64,000 bases of DNA from Clostridium kluyveri (GCF_001902295.1 NZ_CP018335.1:1488001-1552000), one strand, 5' to 3'; shown: positions 1 to 9,630, counted from the stretch's first letter. The notes: a model not told the origin generated them from the sequence alone. Numbers and translations: made by a program.

Positions 1-1
1 A

Positions 2-19
2 TGTATATAAATATATACA
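2..19. repeat. Short AT-only inverted repeat at window start
   Basis: Two perfect 8-bp arms (TGTATATA / TATATACA) are separated by AA, about 90 bp before the PilZ gene. It could be an operator or part of a hairpin of the preceding unit, but arms made almost entirely of A and T arise easily by chance in this DNA. Low weight. Confidence 0.3.
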
Positions 20-109
20 AACAGTTAAATTACAATGATATAATAATAAATAGCTTATTAGAAAAATTTTTAATATTCTTTTATAATTTTTGTAAGGAGA
101 AGAGGTAAT

Positions 110-781
110 ATGAAATGCAAGGTTGAGTTTGTGATTAATAACAGAATTGAAATAGATGATGGTGGAGAAGTATATAAAAGTAATATTCAGGATGTATCGG
201 AAGATTATATAGGTATAAGTGTTCCTACATGTAATCATAAGTATATGTCTCTTCGAAAGGGAGATAAAGTGGAGGGAATATACTATGAAGGAAAAAATAT
301 ATATAAATTTTTTACGGTGGTTATTGGGCGTAAAATAGAGAAAATACTTATAATAATGCTTAGAAAACCAGAAAAAGTGGAACTTTTTCAAAGAAGAAAT
401 TTTGTAAGGGTGCCTTTGATAGTAGATATATTGTGTGCATTGATTCCTGTGGAAAAAAGTTTAAATAATTTAAATGATCAAGTAGAGGTATTTAAAGCAT
501 GTTCTTTAGATATGAGTGGTGGAGGAATGAAAATCATTGTAGATGCCAGTTTAAAAGATAAATTAAAACTGGGAGATAAGATTATGATAACACTTCCTCT
601 TGAAAATGATAGATTGGATGTAAAAGGAAAACTGATTAGAATTCATGAGAATAGAGAAAATAAAAAATTAATATGTGGAGTATCTTTTGTAAACCTAGAT
701 AGATCAAACAGGGAAAAGATAATAAGAGGACTATTTCAAATAATGAGAGAACATATGAAAAAAGGTGTAAAACAGGATTAG
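110..781 (+). CDS. PilZ domain protein with YcgR-like N-terminal domain (c-di-GMP receptor)
   Basis: This 223-residue cytoplasmic protein is likely a cyclic-di-GMP receptor of the YcgR/YpfA type, which in other bacteria slows flagellar rotation or adjusts surface behaviour. The N-terminal ~90 residues fit the YcgR-type beta domain. The C-terminal half is PilZ: the RxxxR binding motif is R96-N-F-V-R100 within QRRNFVRVP, and the DxSxGG motif starts at D134 (DMSGGG). Both c-di-GMP-binding signatures are intact. The ATG follows AAGGAGAAGAGG. The gene stands alone and ends at a strong bidirectional hairpin shared with the convergent pyrophosphatase gene. The output partner is not visible here; the pilus operon at 33-39 kb is a possible but unproven target. 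Confidence 0.88.
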   Translation: MKCKVEFVINNRIEIDDGGEVYKSNIQDVSEDYIGISVPTCNHKYMSLRKGDKVEGIYYEGKNIYKFFTVVIGRKIEKILIIMLRKPEKVELFQRRNFVRVPLIVDILCALIPVEKSLNNLNDQVEVFKACSLDMSGGGMKIIVDASLKDKLKLGDKIMITLPLENDRLDVKGKLIRIHENRENKKLICGVSFVNLDRSNREKIIRGLFQIMREHMKKGVKQD

Positions 782-788
782 AGCATAA

Positions 789-820
789 TGCAGGTTATTA
801 TTAATAACCTGCAAGTTTTA
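789..820. terminator. Bidirectional terminator between convergent genes
   Basis: A perfect 11-bp stem (TGCAGGTTATT / AATAACCTGCA) with a 3-nt loop is followed by a T-rich stretch. It lies between the ends of the PilZ gene and the convergent pyrophosphatase gene, so it probably serves both. Confidence 0.8.
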
Positions 821-833
821 TATATTTAGTTTT

Positions 834-2468
834 TTAAGAAGACATTGCGGCAGTAAGAGGTGGTATAACTTGTTTTTTTCTTGATAAAATGCCAGGTACA
901 TAGGCTCCATTATCTATTAGATTTACTCCAAAAGCCTTGGAGACAATATCTTTTTGTGTACCTGCAGCTATGAGTTCAGAACCTTCCCTTAATAAATCCG
1001 TTACCATAAGTATTATAAGTCCGAATTCTTCTTCAGAAGATTTTAATCCCATAAAATCCAATACATCCTGCCTTATGCACTTGAATTCTTCAGCATCCAT
1101 AATTTGAACCTGACCAACTCCTACTTTAACATCAGAAATATTGAAAGTTTTAAAATCTTCATTTAATATCTCCTGTGGAGTTTTTCCCTTAAGAGAAGAA
1201 GAAGCTTTGAACATTTCTTTTGCAAAAGCTTCAGGATTTATGCCAGCTATAGCAGATAGCCTTTTTAACATCATTTTATCTAAATCTGTAGAAGTTGGAG
1301 ATTTAAATAATAAAGTATCTGAAATTATAGCAGCACAGAGAAGTCCGGCAGTTTTTTGAGAAGGCCTTATTCCGTTTTCAAAAAACCTTGAGGCTACTAT
1401 AGTTCCTGTAGATCCTACAGGTTCATTTCTAAAGTATATAGGAGAACCAGTCTTTACATCACCTATTTTATGGTGATCCAGTATTTCTAGAATTTCTGCA
1501 TCCTCCAGTCCCTGGACGGATTGGGTTTTTTCATTATGATCCACAAGTATTACTCTTTTTTTGTTTTGCGAAATTAAATGATATCTGGAAATATTTCCTA
1601 TGACTTTATTTTCAGAGTCTACTACGGGATAACTTCTATATCTGGTTTTTAACATGACTTCCCTTACTTTATCTATAAAGTCATAAGTTTTAAAAGACAA
1701 TATATCGTCCTTTTTCATAACATATCCCACAGGAATACTTTGGGGAATCAATCTGGAAGTAGTAAAGGTATCAAAAGGAGTAACTATAATTGTACACTTC
1801 ATTTCATCTGCCTTTTTTATTATGTCTTCATCTACTGTGTGGTTGCCTGTTATTATCATAAGAGAAGCTTTGCAATTTAGTATTGCATCCTGTGCATCCT
1901 GTCTGTCACCGCATATTACTATATCTCCTTCTTCTATCATAGCTGTCATACTTTCAGGCTGCATGGCAGCAACTATAATCTTTCCGTTAAATGTGGAGTT
2001 TTCATCAAAGGTATTTAGACATTTAGCTGAAAGAGTGTCTAATATGTTCTCAAGAGTGGTACCACTTTTTTCTATTATGTTGGCATTCCATATATCCATA
2101 TAATAAGAGGTTACATTTGACTGAGATGCAATTCCTATTAACCTATCTTCTTCATCTACAACAGGAAGAGTCTTTACACTGGTCTTACTTATCATGGACC
2201 ATGCGGTTTTTAAAGAAGTCTGTGGAGAGATAGGGTTTACACTATCGATATCTAAATCTGAAATCTGAGCTTTAACATTTGTCATTAACCTTTGGGGTTT
2301 TACATTAAAATAATCCAGCACAAACTGAGTTTCTTTATTTATATCTCCCAATCTTATGGGAATTGCATTTAAACCTGTTTTATTTTTAAATTCTGCATAA
2401 GCTATGGAAGAGCATATGGAATCCGTATCTGGATTACTATGTCCCGTGATGTATATAATGTCGTTCAT
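834..2468 (-). CDS. Manganese-dependent inorganic pyrophosphatase with CBS and DRTGG regulatory domains
   Basis: Hydrolyses cytosolic pyrophosphate to phosphate (family II, DHH superfamily). At 544 residues it is the long clostridial form, in which a regulatory insert splits the catalytic domain. The N-terminal metal motif is GHSNPDTD (H10, D14, D16). A first CBS domain covers about 70-125, a DRTGG domain about 130-245, and a second CBS domain about 250-300. The DHH domain then resumes with VDHNE (D310, H311) and DHH at 331-333, followed by a DHHA2 domain. In characterised relatives the CBS pair binds AMP/ADP as inhibitors and ATP or diadenosine polyphosphates as activators; I infer the same here. 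The ATG follows AGGAGG. The upstream region carries a dispersed repeat copy. Confidence 0.95.
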   Translation of the reverse strand: MNDIIYITGHSNPDTDSICSSIAYAEFKNKTGLNAIPIRLGDINKETQFVLDYFNVKPQRLMTNVKAQISDLDIDSVNPISPQTSLKTAWSMISKTSVKTLPVVDEEDRLIGIASQSNVTSYYMDIWNANIIEKSGTTLENILDTLSAKCLNTFDENSTFNGKIIVAAMQPESMTAMIEEGDIVICGDRQDAQDAILNCKASLMIITGNHTVDEDIIKKADEMKCTIIVTPFDTFTTSRLIPQSIPVGYVMKKDDILSFKTYDFIDKVREVMLKTRYRSYPVVDSENKVIGNISRYHLISQNKKRVILVDHNEKTQSVQGLEDAEILEILDHHKIGDVKTGSPIYFRNEPVGSTGTIVASRFFENGIRPSQKTAGLLCAAIISDTLLFKSPTSTDLDKMMLKRLSAIAGINPEAFAKEMFKASSSLKGKTPQEILNEDFKTFNISDVKVGVGQVQIMDAEEFKCIRQDVLDFMGLKSSEEEFGLIILMVTDLLREGSELIAAGTQKDIVSKAFGVNLIDNGAYVPGILSRKKQVIPPLTAAMSS

Positions 2469-2486
2469 AAATTTTTCCTCCTAAAT

Positions 2487-2600
2487 ATCAAGTGATTGTT
2501 AGGTTCAGTTGGAGTTTGCTTATAAGAAATACTTTTCTCCATCTGAACCTTACAAGAACTTATCCAAAGGCTATAATACATAACCCTTGGAATCACTTCA
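2487..2600. repeat. Dispersed intergenic repeat, copy A
   Basis: About 112 nt with terminal inverted repeats AAGTGATT (2490-2497) and AATCACTT (2591-2598). An internal hairpin pairs GGTTCAGTTGGAG (2502-2514) with CTCCATCTGAACC (2537-2549), one mismatch. The hairpin arms and the flanking TGGAGTTTGC and TACTTTTCTCCATCT blocks recur in copies B and C. It lies between the divergent pyrophosphatase and calcium ATPase genes and contains no ORF. Confidence 0.75.
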
Positions 2601-2754
2601 TTGGTATACAAACAATAATATTATAGCAAAACTCTAATTAATTATCTACATGCAATAGTAACAGCATTCATATAAATAGAGATTATTCTGTCATAATGTA
2701 AGCTGAAAAGGGCATATATTAGTTGTATAAAATAAATATCCTGGAGGGATAGAA

Positions 2755-5295
2755 TTGGTAGATGAGAGAGAATTAGAAAATGGATTAACTCAAGGGGAAG
2801 CAGAGAGAAGACTTAAAAAGTATGGTGCTAATTTACTAGAAAATAAGAAGAGAATATCCCCAGTAAAAATATTTCTTTCCCAGTTTAATGATTTCATAAC
2901 CTGGATTCTTATAGTAGCTACTATAATATCTGGATTTATAGGGGAGAGGGCAGATGCTGTAACTATACTTATTATTGTAATTATGAATGCCATATTAGGA
3001 TTTGCTCAGGAATTTAAAACGGAGAAATCTCTGGAGGCATTGAAAGAATTGGCATCTCCCACATCAAAAGTGATTAGAAGTGGTAAATTAAAGGTTATAA
3101 ATGCCAGAGAATTGGTTATAGGGGATGTAGTACTCTTGGAAACAGGAGACAAGGTACCTGCAGATTGTGTTCTAATGTCTGAAGGTAATTTTATGGTAGA
3201 TGAATCTATTTTAACTGGGGAATCTTTAGGGGTAGAAAAAAGTACTTCAGGGAAAAATAATTCTATATACATGGGCACCATAGTTGTAAAAGGCAAAGGG
3301 AAAGCAAAAGTAGTAGCAACGGGTATGGATACAGAGATGGGAAAGATAGCAGGTATGCTTCAGAATATTGAAAAGGAGAAATCCCCTCTTAAAGAAAAGC
3401 TCTCTTCTTTGGGAAAAGTATTAGTTGTAATATGTATAGTAATATGTATTATGGTAACTTTAACTGGTATGTGGAGGGGACAGGATAAATATCAGATGTT
3501 TCTGGTAGGAGTGAGCTTAGCAGTAGCTGCTATTCCAGAGGGGCTTACAGCTATAGTTACAGTTGCACTTGCCCTTGGAGTATCTAGGATGCTAAAAAGA
3601 AATGCTTTAGTGAGAAAGCTGCCTGCTGTTGAGACATTAGGGTGTACTTCCATAATATGCAGTGACAAAACGGGGACTCTTACTGAGAATAAAATGACTG
3701 TTAAGGCTTTATACTTTAATGGAAAAATGCACAAATTAGAAAAGATGAGTTTACCAGAGAATATTCTTATGAAAAAAGCTTTTACATATTGTAATGACTC
3801 TAACTTTGATCCTAAGAAAAAGAAGATTTCAGAGGCACTTATGGGAGATCCTACGGAAACGGCCCTTATAAAAGCTTTTTTTAAAGAAAGTAAATCTTTG
3901 AAGGATTTTTTAGATAAAGGCAGTAGAATTTATGATATACCCTTTGATTCAGATAGAAAAATGATGTCTGTTATAATGAAGGAGGGCTTGAAAAAGGTAT
4001 GCTATGTAAAAGGGGCACCAGAAAGGGTAATAAATAAATGTAAATATATATTAGACAGAGGACAGGTAAAACTTTTTACAGCTATTGAAAAAAACAAGGC
4101 TTTAAAGTCAGTGGAAAATATGTCTTTTGATGCACTTAGATGTATAGCATGTGCTTATAAGGATAAAGAAGTTTATGCTAATAAGTCTCTTGAGAATAAT
4201 TTGATCTTTATAGGAGTAGCAGGAATCATAGACCCTCCTAGAAGTGAAGTAAAAGATGCTGTGTTAAAATGCAAACTGGCGGGTATAAGACCTGTTATGA
4301 TAACAGGGGATCATAAAAATACGGCTTTTGCCATAGGAAAAGAATTAAATATATGTAAAAGTCAAGGAGAAGTTATAACGGGAGAAGAATTAGACAAGCT
4401 AAACGATAAACAGCTTTCAAGCCGAGTAAATGATATATCTATATTTGCAAGGGTTAATCCGGGGCATAAGTTAAGAATAGTTAAAGCCTTTAAATCCAAA
4501 AACAATATTGTTGCCATGACAGGAGATGGGGTAAATGATGCTCCAGCTGTTAAGGAGGCAGATATAGGAATTTGCATGGGTATATCTGGAACAGATGTAA
4601 CTAAAGAGGCATCTTCTATGATACTATTAGATGATAATTTCAAAACTATAGTATCTGCAGTGGAAGAGGGAAGGGTAATTTATAATAATATAAGAAAGTT
4701 TATACGATATTTGCTGTCCTGTAATTTAGGGGAAGTTTTGACTATGTTTTTAACTTCTTTATTTTATCTAGATACTCCACTGCTTCCTATACAAATATTG
4801 CTGGTAAATTTGGCTACAGATGGGCTTCCTGCCATAGCCCTTGGGGTAGATCCACCCCAGGGTGATATAATGAAAGATAAACCAAGAGCTAAAGATGAAA
4901 GTATATTTGCAAGGGGACTTAGTGAAAAGATAATTGTAAGAGGGGCATTGATTGGAGTTTGTACGGTACTTGCCTTTGTAGTAGGTCTTTATTTAGGATT
5001 TGGACTTAAAACTTCAAGAACTATAGCTCTTTGTACTCTTATAATATCACAACTTATACATGTATTTGAATGCAGATCAGAAAATCACTCTTTATTTGAG
5101 ATAAGCTTATTTACAAATATTTATCTTATAGGTGCGGTAGCTACATCTATTGTTATGCTCTTATGTATACTCTATGTGCCATTTCTTCAAGGAATATTTC
5201 ATACCTATCCTTTAGGTGTTTCACAATGGCTTATAGTGATATTCTTTTCTGGCATAATTGCATTTATCAATGGTATATATTTATACTTTAAATAA
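2755..5295 (+). CDS. P-type calcium-transporting ATPase (P2 type)
   Basis: An 846-residue membrane pump that uses ATP to export Ca2+. All P-type landmarks are present: TGES at 154-157 in the actuator domain, PEGL at 261-264 in M4, the phosphorylated aspartate D304 in DKTGT, KGAPE in the nucleotide domain, and GDGVND at 590-595. The M4 sequence VAAIPEGLTA and M6 sequence NLATDGLPA are typical of Ca2+-transporting P2A/P2B pumps rather than heavy-metal or K+ pumps. The N terminus is short, beginning almost directly at the GLT cation-ATPase N motif. The start is TTG at 2755, chosen because CTGGAGGG lies 7 nt upstream. The gene is monocistronic and ends at a strong hairpin. Confidence 0.95.
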   Translation: MVDERELENGLTQGEAERRLKKYGANLLENKKRISPVKIFLSQFNDFITWILIVATIISGFIGERADAVTILIIVIMNAILGFAQEFKTEKSLEALKELASPTSKVIRSGKLKVINARELVIGDVVLLETGDKVPADCVLMSEGNFMVDESILTGESLGVEKSTSGKNNSIYMGTIVVKGKGKAKVVATGMDTEMGKIAGMLQNIEKEKSPLKEKLSSLGKVLVVICIVICIMVTLTGMWRGQDKYQMFLVGVSLAVAAIPEGLTAIVTVALALGVSRMLKRNALVRKLPAVETLGCTSIICSDKTGTLTENKMTVKALYFNGKMHKLEKMSLPENILMKKAFTYCNDSNFDPKKKKISEALMGDPTETALIKAFFKESKSLKDFLDKGSRIYDIPFDSDRKMMSVIMKEGLKKVCYVKGAPERVINKCKYILDRGQVKLFTAIEKNKALKSVENMSFDALRCIACAYKDKEVYANKSLENNLIFIGVAGIIDPPRSEVKDAVLKCKLAGIRPVMITGDHKNTAFAIGKELNICKSQGEVITGEELDKLNDKQLSSRVNDISIFARVNPGHKLRIVKAFKSKNNIVAMTGDGVNDAPAVKEADIGICMGISGTDVTKEASSMILLDDNFKTIVSAVEEGRVIYNNIRKFIRYLLSCNLGEVLTMFLTSLFYLDTPLLPIQILLVNLATDGLPAIALGVDPPQGDIMKDKPRAKDESIFARGLSEKIIVRGALIGVCTVLAFVVGLYLGFGLKTSRTIALCTLIISQLIHVFECRSENHSLFEISLFTNIYLIGAVATSIVMLLCILYVPFLQGIFHTYPLGVSQWLIVIFFSGIIAFINGIYLYFK

Positions 5296-5305
5296 TATTT
5301 AAATA

Positions 5306-5344
5306 ATAAATGCAGGAATTGTTTTTTGCAATTCCTGCATTTAT
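5306..5344. terminator. Bidirectional terminator
   Basis: A perfect 16-bp stem (5306-5321 with 5329-5344) and an oligo-T loop lie between the ATPase gene and the convergent gene at 5344-5748. The right arm reaches the stop codon of the minus-strand gene. A/T-rich flanks on both sides suit termination in both directions. Confidence 0.85.
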
Positions 5345-5748
5345 CATTTAAATCTCTTTATTTTTTGTACTTTAGGCATTTTGCCTTCTATAGGTATTAA
5401 GTCTTTTTTTGAAGTAATATTCCTTATGTTTATAAGGTCTAAGCTCTCTCTGTTTCCCTTTCCTCTTTTTCCCTTAAGACCTTGAACCAAAACTAAATTT
5501 CCCTGATTTATAGATATAAATTCCGGTTTTTTAAACCACTTTTTTCTGATATAAGAACACTTTACTATATTTTTACTTCTTTCAGGTCTGACTAAAAGAG
5601 TTACTGTTAATTTATTAAATATCCATAGTATAGTTTTTCTGGTTATTTTAACAGACACTACAGTACCTTGTACTTGAGTCAATCTATCTCCATATTTTTT
5701 TAAATAGGATTTTGTATAGTATTGTGCAATCTTCTCTTTAAAACTCAT
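5344..5748 (-). CDS. Basic conserved hypothetical protein, 134 aa
   Basis: I do not recognise this protein. It is very basic, with many Lys and Arg. The middle (about 25-110) looks like a small beta domain: TVVSVKI, KLTVTLLVRP, FISINQGNLVLVQG and LDLINIRNI alternate hydrophobic and polar residues and include a KGKRGKGNRE loop, an OB-like pattern. There is no signal peptide, membrane segment or cysteine motif. A nucleic-acid-binding role is a guess from charge and pattern only. The ATG is preceded by a purine-rich AAAGGGG on the minus strand. It stands alone between a terminator and repeat copy B. Confidence 0.7.
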   Translation of the reverse strand: MSFKEKIAQYYTKSYLKKYGDRLTQVQGTVVSVKITRKTILWIFNKLTVTLLVRPERSKNIVKCSYIRKKWFKKPEFISINQGNLVLVQGLKGKRGKGNRESLDLINIRNITSKKDLIPIEGKMPKVQKIKRFK

Positions 5749-6165
5749 ATAATATTAACCCCTTTATTACTTTATTTTTATCATAAGGCTGTAAGTAGCT
5801 AATACTCTCATCTTTTTTAAAGTTGGGAGATAAGCACTGCTGATTTCCTTTATAAGTTCTTCTAATATTTAGATGGAGAAAAGTATTTGCTGTGAGCAAA
5901 CTCCATTTTAAACTTTAGAGACACTTGATAGGAAATTCTACTTGAATATAAGAATAATTTGATATTAAGGCCAAATATTCAACGGAAATAACAGACAAAA
6001 TTTTATTATATTATATCATAGTTATGTATATTTTTAAAATATAACTGTTTATTCTTAAATTATAGTTTCCATATTAGTTTTATATATACTTATTTCTCAT
6101 TTTCGTTCCTAAATAAGTTTTTAGGAATATTATTATATTAAGTAGCTAAAAAAGGGGGAAGAGAT
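5749..6165. other. 417-bp intergenic region with repeat copy B
   Basis: No ORF with a plausible start and ribosome binding site is seen. The first third holds dispersed repeat copy B (5789-5929). The remainder is very AT-rich DNA leading to the Lon-like gene, whose ATG at 6166 follows AAAGGGGGAAGAG. No confident promoter can be named. Confidence 0.6.
5789..5929. repeat. Dispersed intergenic repeat, copy B
   Basis: On the minus strand it reads in the same order as copy C: ATCAAGT end, ATGGAGTTTGC, TACTTTTCTCCATCT, AACTTAT, GCAGTGCTTATCTCCC, then a segment ending in TTAGCTACTT. The hairpin arms are AGATGGAG (5871-5878) and CTCCAT (5901-5906), extended inside by TTTGC / GCAAA. It is non-coding. 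Confidence 0.75.
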
Positions 6166-8478
6166 ATGGATAGGGAGTTGTCTAAAGAAAAAATTATATA
6201 TAATTTTAAATTATATGATATTGATTTTGCTCATCAAGATAAACATGATATAAGTAAAACATTTAAATTTATACCTGAATATAAAGAAGTATATGAAAAG
6301 ATTAACATGGCATTGAAAATAAATAAAGAAGGATACAATATATATCTTATAGATGATTTTTCTGGAGATAAACTTGAGAATATCATGGAATTTATAAAAA
6401 GTACCATGGAAAACAAAAATCCTTTGCAAGATATATGTTATGTGGTAGTGAAAGATGTGAAAAAACCTAAAGTATTATTTTTAACTTCAGGTAAGGGCAG
6501 AGAATTGAAAGTTATGCTGAGAAAGGTGCAGAAGAAGTATTTTGAATGTACCTATGAATTTTATAATGGTTCTTCCCACAGGGAAAAAGAAATTCTGGTA
6601 GAAGAACTTCAGAAAGAAAGAAGCAAATTGATAAATGAAATTGTAGAAATATCCAACAAAGAAGGATTTACCTTGAAAATCACTGAAAATGGCTTTAATT
6701 TTATTCCTTTAAAACAGAATGGAGAAATGATGAACGAAAATGAATATGAAATACTGGGAATGAAAGAAAAAGAAAATATAATAGACAAAGTAAATATATT
6801 AAAAAATAGTTCAGAAGAAATACTTGACAAATTAAAGAATATAGAACTTGACCAAATTGAAAAAATTAAATTTATTATAAATAGCTATTATGAAAAAGAA
6901 ACAGAAGACATAAAGAAAGAGTATTTAAAATTATTTAAAGAAGATAATGAAGCTTTAGAATTTCTGAATCAGGCATGCAGTAATATAGAAAATGAAATAA
7001 AGGATATATATTCTATAAGCTATGAAGATGATAAAGAGAATATATCCAGGATAATTTATAGATATTCTGTAAATGTTCTTGTGGATAATAGTGAAAATAA
7101 AGAACCTCCTATAATTTTTGAAGAAGATCCAAATGTGAATAATTTACTTGGAAGTGTGGAATATGAGAATATAAATGGAACCTATACTACAGGGGTAAAT
7201 CTCATAAGACCGGGGTCTCTTTTAAAGGCAAATGGAGGCTGCTTAATACTTAGGGTAAGCAGTCTTTTAAATAATAAATCAGCTTACTACTATTTTAAAA
7301 AATCTATTATAAGCGGTAAAATCGATTTAAACTATGATAGAGGATATTTGGAACTATTGTCTTTAAGCGGATTAAAACCAGAACCTATAAAATTTAATGA
7401 AAAAATAATACTCATAGGAGATTATAATACCTATGATTTATTATATAGTTATGATGAAGATTTTAAAAAGATATTTAAAATCAGAGTAGAATATAATGCC
7501 CTTTTAAATATCAATAAAGAAACAAAAATATCTTTTCTAGGGAAAGTATTTTCCATATGCAGAAGCAATAAACTTCATGATGTGGATGAAGAAGGTATAA
7601 AAGAGCTGGCAAAATTTTTGTCGAGAAAAGCCGAGGATAGAGATAAATTGTTTATGGATGATTATGAATTGGAAAGAATTCTAATGATTTCAGACAATAG
7701 GGTGATAAAGGATGGAAGAAAAATTATAACTGGAACAGATATTATAAATACGGCATATGAAGAGGAATTAATAGAGAAAAGAATGATGGATATGTATAGG
7801 GCGGGACAGATATTTATAGATATAACCGGAAAAGTAGTAGGTCAGATAAATGGTCTGTCTGTCATTAATACAGGATATTTTAATTTTGGTAAACCTATAA
7901 AAATAACATGTACTTGTTTAAAGGGTAATGGAGATGTTATAGATGTACAAAAGGAAAGCGACTTAAGTGGTAAAATTCACAATAAGGCCATAAATATTCT
8001 TAAGGGATATATAAAAAGGCTAACGGGAGGGTATGATAAGTTTTCTGTAGATTTTTATTTAAGCTTCGAACAAGTATATGGACAAATAGATGGTGATAGT
8101 GCTTCTGTAGCTGAAGTAATAAGTATGATATCTTCACTTTCTAAAATAGGAATAAGACAAAATATAGCGGTAACAGGATCCATAAATCAGTTTGGAGAAA
8201 TACAGCCTATAGGAGGGGTAAACGAAAAAATAGAGGGATTTTTCAAGATATGCAAAATACTAGGGGGAACCAAAGGCAAGGGAGTGCTTATTCCAAACTC
8301 CAATATTAAAAGTCTGGCCTTAAAAAATCCTGTGGAAAAAGAAATAGAAAAGGGTAATTTCCATATTTATTGTATGTCTAACTTGAAAGATGCAGTGGAA
8401 ATTCTAATGGAAAGAGATTATAATACTGTAATTCATACAGCCAAAAGAGAACTAAAAAAATATTCTTCAAATAGGTAA
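6166..8478 (+). CDS. Lon-family (S16) protease with degenerate ATPase region
   Basis: A 770-residue protein. The C-terminal ~220 residues are a clear Lon proteolytic domain with an intact Ser-Lys dyad: S645 in DGDSAS and K688 in GGVNEK. The N-terminal part follows the layout of the Lon-related AAA_32 family, but where relatives carry a Walker A loop after GYNI, this protein reads YNIYLIDDFSGDKLEN (about residues 50-66) with no GxxGxGK[ST]. The Walker B-like strand GGCLILRVSSLL also lacks the acidic pair. A long charged coiled-coil-like stretch (about 130-290) is inserted. I infer ATP-independent or non-ATP-hydrolysing proteolysis, as in LonC-type enzymes. Start ATG after AAAGGGGGAAGAG. Monocistronic. 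Confidence 0.85.
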   Translation: MDRELSKEKIIYNFKLYDIDFAHQDKHDISKTFKFIPEYKEVYEKINMALKINKEGYNIYLIDDFSGDKLENIMEFIKSTMENKNPLQDICYVVVKDVKKPKVLFLTSGKGRELKVMLRKVQKKYFECTYEFYNGSSHREKEILVEELQKERSKLINEIVEISNKEGFTLKITENGFNFIPLKQNGEMMNENEYEILGMKEKENIIDKVNILKNSSEEILDKLKNIELDQIEKIKFIINSYYEKETEDIKKEYLKLFKEDNEALEFLNQACSNIENEIKDIYSISYEDDKENISRIIYRYSVNVLVDNSENKEPPIIFEEDPNVNNLLGSVEYENINGTYTTGVNLIRPGSLLKANGGCLILRVSSLLNNKSAYYYFKKSIISGKIDLNYDRGYLELLSLSGLKPEPIKFNEKIILIGDYNTYDLLYSYDEDFKKIFKIRVEYNALLNINKETKISFLGKVFSICRSNKLHDVDEEGIKELAKFLSRKAEDRDKLFMDDYELERILMISDNRVIKDGRKIITGTDIINTAYEEELIEKRMMDMYRAGQIFIDITGKVVGQINGLSVINTGYFNFGKPIKITCTCLKGNGDVIDVQKESDLSGKIHNKAINILKGYIKRLTGGYDKFSVDFYLSFEQVYGQIDGDSASVAEVISMISSLSKIGIRQNIAVTGSINQFGEIQPIGGVNEKIEGFFKICKILGGTKGKGVLIPNSNIKSLALKNPVEKEIEKGNFHIYCMSNLKDAVEILMERDYNTVIHTAKRELKKYSSNR

Positions 8479-8491
8479 AAATATGTGTGAA

Positions 8492-8529
8492 TATAATTGA
8501 CAATGTACTTATGTTCATTGTCAATTATA
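8492..8529. terminator. Bidirectional terminator
   Basis: A perfect 14-bp stem (8492-8505 with 8516-8529) and a 10-nt loop sit exactly between the convergent ends of the Lon-like gene and ychF. Confidence 0.85.
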
Positions 8530-8532
8530 CAT

Positions 8533-9630
8533 TTAAACATTAAATCTAAAATGGACTACATCTCCATCTTTCATTATATAGTCTTTACCTTCAAGTCTAT
8601 AGTAGCCTTTTTCTTTTGCAGCTGACTCTGAGCCGCATTCTACAAGTTTGTCATAGGATATAATTTCTGCCCTTATAAATCCCTTTTGTATATCAGTGTG
8701 TATTTTGCCTGCAGCTTCAGGAGCTTTTGTTCCCTGCTTTATTGTCCAAGCCCTTACTTCTGGAGTTCCAGCAGTTAAAAAACTCATAAGTCCCAGTAAT
8801 TTATAACTGGCATTTATTAATTTATCGAGTCCTGCTTCACACAGCCCATATTCCTTTAACATCTCCAGTTTTTCATCCTCTTCTAAAGAAGAAAGTTCTT
8901 CTTCTATTTTAGCGGAGATAACTACTACCTGAGAATTTTCATTTTTGGCATATTCCTTAACTTTTTTAACAAATTCATTTTCCAAATTTCCAGAAATTAA
9001 GTCGTCCTCCGATACATTGGCTACATAAAGTACAGGTTTTGTTGTCAGTAAAAAGAAATCTTTAACAAATTCTTTTTCTTCTTTTGATAATTCTAAAGTC
9101 CTTACTGGCAATCCTTTTTCTAGATGGTCTTTTACCTTTAACATAATATCATGCTGGAATTTTGCATCTTTATTTCCGCTTTTAGAAAGCTTTTGTATTT
9201 TTTCTATTCTCCTATCCATCACTTCTATATCTGAAAATATAAGTTCTAGGTTTATAGTTTCAATATCCCGGATAGGATCTATATTTCCATCCACATGTAC
9301 TATGTTTTCATCTTCAAAACATCTTACTACATGAACTATGGATTCTACTTCTCTTATATGGGATAAAAATTTATTTCCAAGGCCTTCTCCTCTGCTGGCA
9401 CCTTTAACTAAACCCGCTATATCATAGAATTCAATGGCGGTATGTATCTTTTTTTTGGAACTATACATTTCTTCCAGTACATCCAGTCTTTTATCTGGGA
9501 CGCTTACCACTCCTACATTGGGCTCTATAGTGCAAAAAGGGTAGTTGGCAGATTCTGCCCCTGCTTTTGTTATGGCATTGAATAAAGTGCTTTTTCCTAC
9601 ATTCGGTAATCCTACAATTCCAAGTTTCAT
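8533..9630 (-). CDS. ychF: Obg-like ATPase YchF
   Basis: A 365-residue cytoplasmic P-loop protein of the Obg/OLA1 family that prefers ATP over GTP and associates with ribosomes. Walker A is GLPNVGKST (residues 7-15), the switch region contains DIAGLVKGASRGEGLGN, and a C-terminal TGS domain covers the last ~80 residues (TDIQKGFIRAEII, then KDGDVVHFRFNV). Length and order match the family. The ATG follows AGAAGGGA on the minus strand. It is a single gene; repeat copy C lies upstream of it, between ychF and the divergent dcw cluster. Confidence 0.96.
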   Translation of the reverse strand: MKLGIVGLPNVGKSTLFNAITKAGAESANYPFCTIEPNVGVVSVPDKRLDVLEEMYSSKKKIHTAIEFYDIAGLVKGASRGEGLGNKFLSHIREVESIVHVVRCFEDENIVHVDGNIDPIRDIETINLELIFSDIEVMDRRIEKIQKLSKSGNKDAKFQHDIMLKVKDHLEKGLPVRTLELSKEEKEFVKDFFLLTTKPVLYVANVSEDDLISGNLENEFVKKVKEYAKNENSQVVVISAKIEEELSSLEEDEKLEMLKEYGLCEAGLDKLINASYKLLGLMSFLTAGTPEVRAWTIKQGTKAPEAAGKIHTDIQKGFIRAEIISYDKLVECGSESAAKEKGYYRLEGKDYIMKDGDVVHFRFNV

